From: Pachyseris speciosa
Lineage: Eukaryota; Cnidaria; Anthozoa; Scleractinia; Pachyseridae
Direction: 5' to 3'
NCBI GenBank assembly: GCA_016490735.1
Contig: JAEMWC010000368.1
Span: 172,501 to 236,500 of the forward strand
DNA: 64,000 nt
The position numbers and the translations under genes are program-made. This document shows, piece by piece, positions 9,540 through 18,686 of this stretch (the first letter of the stretch is position 1; each line of letters starts with the position of its first letter). The notes under the pieces were generated by a model. It was not told the origin of the DNA. It worked only from the letters and a program-made list of their open reading frames with translations, and searched no databases.

Positions 9540-10934
9540 TCAAAATACACCATTGGTTTCATTAAGCAAGTATTCTTGCAAAGTAGGTGGATCCAAATCA
9601 AAATACTGGGAAGTGGAATTACCATAAAGACATGTTAGAGCATTCCTTAACAGGGCACATACTATGTACATTTTGCCTATTTGACTTAGCCCCATTTTCA
9701 AGTATTTCTTGAAGTCAAGGAAAACAAAATAATTTATTATGTCCCCAAACAACCACTCAACAGAGCTTCTCACTGGACTCATGGAATTTTTGAATTGCTG
9801 CATCTGGGGGTCAGGTGTCCATTCCGAAATGGTGCTTGTAGGTGGGTGCGAAGCGGGTATGCCGGGTCTCCATATATGCAGAAAGGTTGGCCAGTTGGCG
9901 AGCAGGCAAATCTTTGGAGATCGTGATAAAGTCCTGAGTCTAGCAGCTTTCTGCCCTCTGAATAATAAATGATATTTGACGGTTTTATTAGGTGCTGGGA
10001 AATTTAAATAGTTGTTTTTTAAATTTTTTTTTGACCGATATACTGCTCACCCACTTTCATTTTGGTCCCCAAATGTACCGGTATACTATTTTTCTGTTTA
10101 CTGAATATATGCCACGGGGCATGTGAGAAATGTAGAAAACACTCTCCTGGTGCTCGTGTTAAATACATGGATAAGGCTTCTTTATTCGCTAAATATAAAG
10201 ATTATGCTCCTTATTTTAAACTAAAATTAAACATGAAAAATACAGCATGTGAAATATTTAAGCACACTTAGCGACAGGACCATAAAGATTGGCAATTAAT
10301 CCGTTGGATATAGCAATCGATTGAAATTTTAGGGCATGTACCCTTTTGTGACCATTGTATACGATCCTTTGATTAGTGTTCGGACGACAAATAGGACGAA
10401 CTGTGCCGTCCACAAAGCCGAAGCAATTGTGGAGAGCAGCACCCTTATGAGACACGGCATCAGCATATGTCTGTAATGCATACTGATTTAAAATACTGTG
10501 ATTCCATTCTGTTATCCGATGACCATGGTGTTCGAATATAAATCAATGACTGTATTACTTATCATGGAGATTTCAGGAACAGGTCTGGCGAAAGAGCTCG
10601 TTAGGTCGCTGTAACGACAAGGGTATGCCAGCCGCGTGAGTACAATGCATAATCCTTCTGTGCTGTCGCAAATTGTTCCTTGTTTACGCTTAATTACGTC
10701 AGGCATATCAAGGACGTCAACCAAAAGAGGAATGTCGTACTTTTCGAAGCGAAACTCTTTCTTGCATTCAGCCTCATTTTTGTCTTGCAACTCAAATCTT
10801 TCATAATTCCAATAGGGATACTCTGGATTCTTGGACTTGTTGACGTCGTACAACACAAGAAATTCGTCCTCACTGACGATTCCCTCGCAAAATCATAAAA
10901 GAATTTCGTCCCTAGTTTTCCTGAATGATGCCAT
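9540..10934 (-). pseudogene. PIF/Harbinger DDE transposase (broken)
   Basis: Reading on the minus strand, an ATG at 10934 begins MASFRKTRDEILL and is stopped by TGA after about 13 codons. The frame then continues through VLYDVNKSKNPEYPYW (10512-10856), then NCFGFVDGTVRP with the first catalytic Asp (about 10430), GDPAYPL with the second (about 9845), and SSVEWLFGDI with the Glu (about 9765). All three DDE residues can still be seen. Breaks are the early stop, a shift near 10470-10510, a roughly 300-bp insertion at 9968-10264 that removes a few conserved residues, and a one-base loss near 9800. The C-terminus ends with DLDPPTLQEYL at about 9570. Active enzymes cut and paste at TWA sites. Confidence 0.8.
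9968..10264. other. Insertion of about 297 bp inside the transposase gene
   Basis: The transposase frame stops being recognisable after NLYGPV (minus strand, near 10265) and resumes at GRKLLDSGLYHDL (near 9965). The intervening sequence is A+T-rich and does not look like an ordinary intron: the acceptor side ends TTATTCAG, but no fitting GT donor gives the right phase. The plus strand holds a short Lys-rich frame (10062-10271) with CHGACEKCRKHSPGARVKYM, of unknown origin. Its ends show no clear inverted repeats. Confidence 0.5.
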
Positions 10935-11253
10935 TTTCGCTAATCAAAGTGCTAGAGAAAGCCTCGCGTTTCGCGTCTTGTTTATTTCTTCTTAAGTCAA
11001 AATTCCCGCGCAAAGAACGGCGTTCTCGCCCCAGACCTTTATATGCAATGACGTCCTAGAAGAAGACGCCGTCTTCAAATCTTAAGGTCCCTATTGTTTA
11101 TGTTGCTTCTTTTGACAGTATTGTGTTCTTTCCAATTCCAGGTCGCCTTTGAAGGAGCTGGTGCAATTTCAAACAAGTCTAGTGAACGTAAAGCTTGTGG
11201 GATGTAGCTGGAGTGACAAGGATACTTCACAAATTAATGTGATCAAATAAGCT

Positions 11254-11573
11254 GAAGCCACTCTAAAGGGCACTAAGGCCACAAGGTAGCGGGCATTACC
11301 CCTTAAATCTACCAAAGCAAAGATTGAGCCCAAGCATTAGCAGCCATGGACAGCTGTTTCGGCCTTGTTGGGCCTCATCAGCATGGCATAGCTAATGCTC
11401 AGGCTCTTGCTCAGGTACTTGAGCCTGAGCATTAGCTATGCCATGCTGATGAGGCCCAACAAGGCCGAAACTGCTGTCCATGGCTGCTAATGCTTGGGCT
11501 CAATCTTTGCTTTGGTAGATTTAAGGGGTAATGCCCGCTACCTTGTGGCCTTAGTTCCCTTTAGAGTGGCTTC
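11254..11573. mobile_element. Foldback element, arms of about 150 bp
   Basis: The left arm from GAAGCCACTCTAAAGG to GCTAATGCTCAGGCTC is mirrored, almost base for base, by GAGCCTGAGCATTAGC to CCTTTAGAGTGGCTTC. The loop is about 14 bp near 11403-11417. There is no coding capacity. Part of the arm (ATGGACAGCTGTTTCG and following) recurs at 28049-28095, so it belongs to a dispersed family. Confidence 0.85.
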
Positions 11574-11964
11574 AAGTCTAGTGAACGGTCCAGGCTAGAT
11601 CGAGAAATTAGTGACTCGTTCATGATTTGTAACCTTGATAATTTTGTATGTTTATAGATGACTGACTGTAAAATATTTTAATAATGGTTTGGTCTCCTGA
11701 ATGTGGATAACACGTACTTTAGTTTCCCGGATGTCTGGGTCAGCTAGAGTAGAATGCTTGAAATACCGTATTCTAGGACGTCTTTGTACATGTGAAGAAT
11801 TTCTTAATACTGTCACACTGTACTTGATCAGAGAATGGGGGAGGGGGAGGGTTGGTGTCGATTATACGAATATGGCAAACCACGGTATAGACTAATTTAA
11901 TTAATTTAATTTAAAAACTTATCAGGCGCAAGTATCTATATAAATATATTCAAATGCGCCATAC
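11574..11964. other. No gene seen
   Basis: A+T-rich sequence between the foldback element and the LINE tail. No reading frame of note, no repeat recognised. Confidence 0.4.
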
Positions 11965-11978
11965 TAATAATAATAATG

Positions 11979-12009
<31 letters not shown>

Positions 12010-12032
12010 TAATAATAATAACAATAAAATAA
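11965..12032. repeat. (AAT)n microsatellite, LINE 3' tail
   Basis: Runs of AATAATAAT with a few interruptions. On the minus strand it directly follows the 3' end of the LINE at 12040-13845, so it is best read as that element's microsatellite tail, as is usual in CR1/L2-type LINEs. Confidence 0.75.
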
Positions 12033-12039
12033 CAATGAT

Positions 12040-13845
12040 GTATAGAATAAAAATCTTATGGCTAAAATTTAAAAATACATGTAGTCTAAGCTAAAAAAAA
12101 TATGATCTTATAATCTAAGTGGTACAAAATGCCTTTTTAAAAAGGTGAGTCTTCAACTTTCTCTTAAAAGTGTCAATAGAAGTGGATTCCCTGATATATC
12201 TCGGCAGAGCATTCCATAACTTAGGTGCGGCAAACACAAAGGCCCGTTCACGAGAGTAGCCTTGGGCTTAACATTCGGATAACTAAGCAAGGTACTGTCG
12301 CTCGAACTTCTTAAGTTATATTTAGACACAGGCTTAGAAATAATTAAAAAGCTTAAATACGAAGGTGCTAGGCCCCTAAAAATCTTAAAAACAATCAGTA
12401 AAATTTGAAATTCAATTCTAAACTTCACAGGCAGCCAATCTAAATCCACTAATAAAGGAGTAATGTGACAATATTTACTTTCATTACAAATCAATCTAGC
12501 ACACATGTTCTGCACACGTTGTAGCTTGTTGAGTTGATACTCTGGCAGACCATATTAAAGACTGTTGCAATAAAGAATGAACCAAAGTCTTGGTGTTGTC
12601 TTTAGATAGTTACTTTCTTGTGCGTCTCAGACTATACAAATAATAAAAAGCAGAGTTACATGTTTTTAAAATATGGGTTGCCATCTTCAGCTTAGAGTCA
12701 AACATCGAGCCCAAGTTCCTTGCAAACAACACAGGAGTGATAGTTGCAGCCCCAACACGAAGGGTATTGATAGATACCTTAACAAGTTGCTGCGCCGTGC
12801 CAATGATTATGAATTCAGTTTTATCATCATCAATTTGTCGTTCAGCATCCAATTACGAATGTCCTCAATACACCTTTCAACCCTAGCCAAGGCGGCCTCT
12901 TGATTTGCAATATCATTAGGACAAAAGGATAAATAAAGTTGGCTATCGTCAGCATAGTCATAGTCATAGTCATCTCTAAATTATGTTTGTTTACAATTTC
13001 AAATATCTTGCTAGCATAGACAACAAACAACAAAGGCCCAAGGCACGAGCCTTGAGGTACGCCACATTCCAAATCGAACTTCATTGAGAGTGTGCCGTCA
13101 ATTGAAACTTGCTGAGTTCTGCCACTTAAGTATGATGCAATCCAGGATAGTGCCGTATCCCGAAATGCAGACCTGAGCCTCTCAAGTAAGATACCATGAT
13201 CAATGGTATCGAAAGCCGCGCTCAGATCCAACAGAACCAGCAAGGTGACATGCTGACTATTCATGTTTAATAAAATGTCATTTTTTACTTTCAAGAGAGC
13301 GGATTCCGTGCTATGAAACTTACAATATGATGATTGCAACATGGGAAATAAGTTATTCGTCCTGATGTGATGCTGAATTTGTTTGCCTACCGCACTCTCA
13401 GCCAGTTTAGAGATGAATTGTAGATTGCTCACAGGTCGATAATTTTTTAATATAGGTTCTAAGCCATCTTTCTTAAGTAAAGGAAAAACCAGGGCATTTT
13501 TCCACGCTGATGGGAAGACACCATGCTCGAGAGAATAGTTGATGATCTTAGTAATTACGGGAAGAAGAATATCGAAGCATTCGAAAACAGGTTTTATAGG
13601 GATCGGAGTCTTCTTCTTGGATGCATGAATCAAATCGTGCACCTCCTCCTGAGATAATAAGTCAAACTTGGAGAGAGGGAGATCAATTTTGGAGTCATTG
13701 GAGTGCACTCTGCAGACTTGTGGTGAATGATTATCGAGGTTGGAACGAATATTAGCAATCTTCCTTGTCCTCTTTTTGAAGAGAAATGTTTGGCTATTTT
13801 GTTCAAAAATAATACTGATGTCATTCACATATCGTCTCATACGTC
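12040..13845 (-). pseudogene. CR1/L2-like LINE, 5'-truncated reverse transcriptase
   Basis: Minus-strand frames give, in order, the RT palm and fingers (NYRPVSNLQFISKLAE near 13440, LDLSAAFDTIDHGILLERL near 13210, GVPQGSCLGPLLF near 13060), the catalytic Y-A-D-D box near 12955, a thumb region (12610-12852) and a C-terminal segment (12153-12515). No endonuclease domain is present: the element starts at about 13845, where the segmental duplication begins. Frames shift at the catalytic box and near 12600 and 12520. The family copies itself by target-primed reverse transcription; this copy is dead on arrival. The tail at 11965-12032 fits its 3' end. Confidence 0.8.
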
Positions 13846-14195
13846 TGAATTAGGAGGCACCGTCTTCACCTGTAATTATAAAATTACCGCTGAATACAAA
13901 CACCACTGGCACTGATACAGACCTGATACAGGATAAGTCTCCACATAAAGTAAAATATTCACAAATATCGGCGTAAAGGTGCCTGAATATTGAAAATTAA
14001 ACATTTATTTAGCCGACAGTCGTGAACAGCTCATCTTCTCGCTTGATTTTGTGAACGCATTTACTTCTAACCCAGCAAAAATGCGCTCTCGGTGGTTTTA
14101 TTCAACGGTCATTCCCTAGAAAATGGAATATCCAGTGGTGCAAAGGAAATTAGTTTCTAAAGAAATTGTGGTGCTGCGTTGGTGGGGGAGTGAAG

Positions 14196-14375
14196 CACGA
14201 ATCAACGGAGTTGATGATGTAACTGACCACCGCGCGTACGGGCATTCAAAAAGCTGACATTCCGAGCGTTAGCCTATCGTCAGAGCGTATTGTGGAATTG
14301 TGGGTTGTGTATGGTTTATATACAGAAGATGGATCTCCGCTATAGGTGGTAACGTGAAAAACAGGCATGTTCGCA
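14196..14375 (-). mobile_element. Penelope-like element terminal remnant, copy B
   Basis: Equivalent of 405-585. Its hammerhead-like core at 14253-14287 still has CTGACGA, but the second box reads CGGAATG instead of CGAAACG, so it is probably inactive. Confidence 0.65.
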
Positions 14376-14808
14376 TTCAGTGGTGTAATTTAGCACAGAA
14401 ATTAAATCATATTTTTCTCCCAGCTGCCAGGTGAAAGTGCGATCCTTACTTGACGGTGATTTGACCTCAGATAACTCAAACGTTTCTTAACTCTAACGAT
14501 TTTCGGTGTCTTCCCTATGGTTTCATTTATGGATGCTGCACTGCCTCTAAGGGCTCTAACTACAGCGATGTTGTAAAACAGTAAAATACTATCAACGCTG
14601 CTTGTTTTGCGGCCACGACTCTATGCTTCATTCATCCCTTCATTGGGTCTACAGGAACTGGTTTTGTTCAGCAAATTATTTAAAAGCAACTTAACAGAAG
14701 TTACAACTTAAAATTTGACGGGTATACTGTATGAAATTCAACAATGGTTCAATCTGTTAAGAAGAGATTAATACTGATTCGTTAAAAATTTGCATTTTTT
14801 TTCAAAAC

Positions 14809-16568
14809 CTAGTGGTAAACATGCACGCAGTGTCCGTCTATATCAGTAACAAATAGCTGCCCAGTGGTTGATACAGCAACAGAATATGGCCAGAGAAGAC
14901 CAGTAACTGAACCTCCTACTTTGCTGACAAGTTTCCCATCAAGGGTAAATATTTGAAGCCTACTGTTAGAACAGTCGCACACCACCAGGTTGCAAAACCT
15001 GTCGATGGCGAGACCAGCAGGATGACACAGCTGTCCATCACCAGACCCACGTGTACCAAAACGGGTAAGTAGAGCACCATCCTTGCTGAATACCTTCACA
15101 TTATGTGCACTGTAATAGGACACAATAACCAATTCCTGATGACAGATAGCGAAAGACGGACATGCACAGTCTGGATCACTGATGGTGTGTAACAGCTGTG
15201 TACCGTCAGGGGACAGGACCTTTACTGTGCTGTCACCCAAGTCACACACCACCATGCGTCCATCACATGCAATAGACAAGCGATCTGGTTCCATCAGCTG
15301 TTTGTTGGTGACTTTTGTAACTAATATACCTCTTTCGTTAAAACAAAAAATCTTATCCGAGGCAACGGCTATAAGGTCACCAGTACTTGTGAACGCCACC
15401 GAGCGAGGTTGAAGGAGTTGTTTAGTGCTCACTGTCTTTAAATATTTACATTCTGAACTGAATACCTGCACTCTATTATTGAAAAAATCAGCTACTGCAA
15501 TGTTCCCTGTCTGATCATCAATTGCAATGTCCGAGGGCACGTCAAACTGTCCTTGTGCGTTCCCACGTGACCCAAACGACATATATTTGTAACGGACTTG
15601 GACACGCCAAGGACTATCAGGCAGCGGCTCACCGTTAATTTCAATCTCTACGTCATGTTGTCCTACACAATCTGGTGTGTAGGTAATATTGTAGTTACCG
15701 TCTTTATGACATGTAACGTTCTTCTTGAGTCCGTCTCCCGATGGTGACTGAACTTTAACAATGATCTGATCACGTGCATCATAACAAGACTTTCCATTGG
15801 AATCTTGTGTTCTGATTACGAATTGAGCATCGCTTCCGATTTCTGCTTCTTCCAAACCTTTTCCTTCTGCAACTGACTGTGAGGGATCTGTTTTACTTAC
15901 AACAACGCGACCAGGAACTTCACGTCTTACGCTCTCAGCAAGCTCTTCATTGATTTCGTACCTTGTGTGGCATACTGTGTGCAACGGCTTGTTCAGGTTC
16001 AGTTTCTCTGTATGAAGTAGGCCTCTGCACCGTTCAATGAGATTCTGGTGAACTTGCAGAATCTCCACACTTTTATTTCTGTGTAAAATGGCCTCACAGT
16101 GCTTCACCGATGTTTGTAACTGGTTGATGGAAGTCTGGAAGTGTTCCAGCTGTGTTGCGCAACCCCTCAATTCTTCTTTTTCTATGAGATCAAGCTTTGT
16201 CATCGTTCTTGTCTCATGTTCTCTTAAAACTCGCATAAGTTCTTCAAGACATGACAAGGCTTTGTTTCGAGCTTTTGCAATCTTCTCTTGGCTTTCCCTC
16301 GTCCTTTCTTCTGATCTTTCGACGTGGGCTTGAAAATCAGTCATTTGCCTCTTCATTTCTTCTGCAATCTCCGCTATACTGCCTTTGCGTTCTTTGGCGG
16401 CTTGGTCGATATCCACCTTGGTGTGATGACTGTGTCTTGTCTGACCACACTTGTCACAGACGCAGGCCTTGCACTGTTCACAAAACCACTTCAGAATTTC
16501 GTTACCGTGACCTTTCTCTCCACACTTCTGAGAGGTATCCAACAGCGTCGGTAAGGTCAGGATTTGGC
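14809..16568 (-). CDS. TRIM2/3/71-like B-box, coiled-coil, filamin, NHL protein (main exon, copy B)
   Basis: This is an open exon of about 586 codons. It begins after TTTTCAG with two bases of a split codon and ends at the TAA at 14809; the longer open frame upstream to 16776 reads a poly-G intron tract and should not be annotated. Domains in order are: B-box type 2 zinc finger (CGEKGHGNEILKWFCEQC, then CVCDKCGQTRHSHH), a coiled coil of about 150 residues, a filamin/ABP280-like immunoglobulin fold (DAQFVIRTQDSNG to VEIEINGEPLPDSPWRV), and about six NHL repeats forming a propeller (YMSFGSRGNAQGQFDVPSDI to the C-terminal HCVHVYH). Related proteins are ubiquitin ligases and mRNA regulators, but the RING and first B-box exons are not found in this window. 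It may be a retained duplicate or a partly decayed gene lacking its 5' exons. Confidence 0.85.
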
Positions 16569-16798
16569 CTGAAAAGAACGAGTTACAAAGAGGGTAAGTA
16601 AAATAAACAGTTAAAGTGCTTGTGGTTAATTTCGTGTTGATGTCGCTTTGTTTAACGACGCTCTCTGAGTGGTTTTTTAAAAAGTCGCGCGCCGTTATTG
16701 GAACCTCCGAAAATCCTGATTTCTGGGACCGCGTTGGGGGAGGGACGGGGGGGGGGGGGGGAGCTGGGCCCCCCACTTTTTGTGGAAAAAATAATAAA

Positions 16799-16954
16799 TT
16801 ACCGTAAAAGCTCTATTAAGCCCCCCCCCCTCTTTTTAAGTCCCCCGTTTGGGAGTCGGTTTTTGTAATAAGCTCCCCTCTCTAATAAGCTCCCCGTTAA
16901 TAAGACCTGAATCTAAATAAGACCCCCGGGGACTTAATAGAGCTTTTACGGTAA
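16799..16954. mobile_element. Small MITE with 25-bp inverted ends
   Basis: It starts TTACCGTAAAAGCTCTATTA and ends with the inverse, TAATAGAGCTTTTACGGTAA. The interior is C-rich on the plus strand. The length is 156 bp. It is absent from the corresponding place in copy A, so it inserted after the duplication. A poly-G run lies just outside at 16749-16763. Confidence 0.75.
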
Positions 16955-18469
16955 GTAAAAATATATCCAAAAAGAGTACTTTCACGGGATAATAGTGCTT
17001 GGTTAAAGATGGCGGACCTCGTGGGAAAACATCCAAATTTATGATTGGTTCCTTTTGATCCTATCTGATGGAATAAATGTTAAAACCACTATCTTTACAA
17101 TTCATACACTTAGTTGTAGCCTTCTGTTTGTGATTAAATTGGGGTTGACAGACCAACTGGACTCCTGCTGTGTGCCCATTGTGTAAAACAAGCATATCTT
17201 CAAACGATTTTCCTTTTCTGTAAGAAATCAAGGGAGGTTCACGGAATATCTCACTGAGTAATGGTTGTTCTTGTATTAGATGCCACTTGTCCGTTAATAT
17301 GTTTTTCAAACATGGTAGAGATGGTTAAAATTGCGTCACGAGGGGTAGAAGCTTCCTGTGCGTTCTCTGTTTCTGTGTTAGAGATGTTTTTCTGTCCGGT
17401 TAGAGAGAGTATCTGTTCCACCATTTTCTTAGGGTAAACTTTTAGAGATAAGGTGCATTTCATAAGTTGTTTGTGAAAGTAACTCTTGAAGAGTTACTCA
17501 GGAAAGGCTCAAAGAAAAGACTCAAGAAAGGTTCAGTTATCTTACAGTACCAAACACTCACCAAGACAGAACAGACAAACTTTGTCTTCCTGACGTGGTA
17601 AATGAATTTGTGGGTCGTAACGATAATCGAAAAAGAATTTCGGTACATTCTCAGGATCCGATTTCGTGACAGTAAGCGAATAAATGAACCAAAGTTATGA
17701 TTACTTTACCTTTGTTTACATATTACGTTAAGTGTGATTACAAATTTTATTTTGTCTCTAATCCCTTTCTCTAAATGCTTGAATTAAGTTGAAAAGTGTA
17801 GAAAAGAACATCACTTGATTTTTTGAGTTAATAAAATATGTTAACTGCTGCACAAAGCTTATGAATTAAACGGAGTTATATGCATTTTAATTATGTTTAG
17901 AGTTAGTTCCCTCCCCTCTCTTGAAGACGGGGAAGCACCCCACCCCCCGTCCCCCTCTTTAAAAATTGCTCCGCGGGTCCTGGACTTGCATGCCGTTATC
18001 AGCGCTTCGCATATTCGAGTTGTTTTGGCTTCGAGTATTAATTGGTACATTGTCTTTTCACTGTTTGTTTGTTTTGTTTAGAGTTATTTAATATTTCATT
18101 TTCTGTTATACAGCAGCTTATGAAAGATCATGAAAAAGAAATTGTAGTTATAGGTTAAAGTGGTTTCGTTTCAAGTGAACAGTCACGGAGATTAAATATA
18201 TTTAATATATACTACACTTGTCATGCTATGTCTGGCTTACCCTTGTTCATGTTGCAAAACGTGATTAATCCTTTTTAAAGCTGTGTATGAAGTAGAGGCA
18301 CCGGTTTGTGGGTTGTTGATGGAGAGCATACAAATTAGAGTCCGTAGAATGTGGAAACCTAATGGTGGAAACCTAACATTTTTTGGCAGGGGGTATGGTG
18401 GTCCTAGGGACAAACGATACTGTGGAGAATTGGATATTTGTATGAAACAACTGATCAATATAGAGTGGT
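16955..18469. other. Duplicated upstream region with PLE insertion; no host gene seen
   Basis: From about 18060 onward the sequence matches 5370-5790 of copy A. The part between 16955 and about 17990 is absent from copy A and contains the PLE fragment at 17040-17463. No RING or other exon of the TRIM gene was recognised. Confidence 0.5.
17040..17463 (-). pseudogene. Penelope-like element fragment (RT-endonuclease linker)
   Basis: The minus strand, across two frames, gives YPKKMVEQILSL, then LKNILTDKWHLIQEQPLLSE, then PPLISYRKGKSFEDMLV and a short Cys-containing piece. This is the conserved linker that in PLEs precedes the zinc-like C-x-x-C segment and the GIY-YIG endonuclease, neither of which is present. 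Wording differs from both other PLE families here, so it is a third lineage. Confidence 0.65.
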
Positions 18470-18659
18470 TGTGGCGGAGTTGATTCAACAAGGATACAAA
18501 CAAATTTGAACTAAAACGGCGCGGTATAATATCAACAAACTGCATTTGACAAAACTACAGACAGCCAAGATGGCTGATCATTTTGAGCACATGGTAAGCA
18601 ATCTGTTCGTGGGGGCCTGTCCTTATGAAGAAAGCCGCTGACGCGAACAGTCGGCAACA
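18470..18659 (-). repeat. BEL 3' LTR candidate
   Basis: On the minus strand it begins TGTTGCCGACTGTTCGCGTC just after a purine-rich AGGGGTGGCGA tract, the expected polypurine primer site. It ends CTCCGCCACA at the exact point where the match to duplication copy A stops. Length 190 bp. Ends are TG...CA. No second copy was found to confirm it. Confidence 0.6.
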
Positions 18660-18686
18660 TCGCCACCCCTGTGTACGGCTATAAGT

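Larger units (their letters stand above)
7380..11091. mobile_element. PIF/Harbinger DNA transposon, decayed
   Basis: It carries the two genes typical of the superfamily: a Myb/SANT-like protein on the plus strand (8629-9341) and a DDE transposase on the minus strand (9540-10934). The ends share an imperfect inverted repeat: GAAGACGTCAACTGTCTAGG at 7380 and, inverted, GAAGACGGCGTCTTCTTCTA at 11076. The right end probably continues to GGGACCTTAAG (11081-11091). No clean 3-bp target duplication is left. The left end abuts the DZIP3-like coding exon. Several nested repeats lie in the 7400-8140 leader. Confidence 0.75.
13853..18469. repeat. Segmental duplication, copy B
   Basis: This is the partner of 95-5795. 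Relative to copy A it has gained a MITE (16799-16954) and a PLE fragment (about 17040-17463) and lacks the IS3EU-like element. It ends at GAGTGGT next to the BEL LTR at 18470, whereas copy A continues, so the BEL insertion and a later loss removed the rest. Confidence 0.85.

Noticed and set aside
16569..16776. N-terminal extension of the TRIM-NHL ORF with a Pro-rich start
   Set aside because: It is intron: a TTTTCAG acceptor lies at 16569-16575 and the Pro run comes from a poly-G tract.
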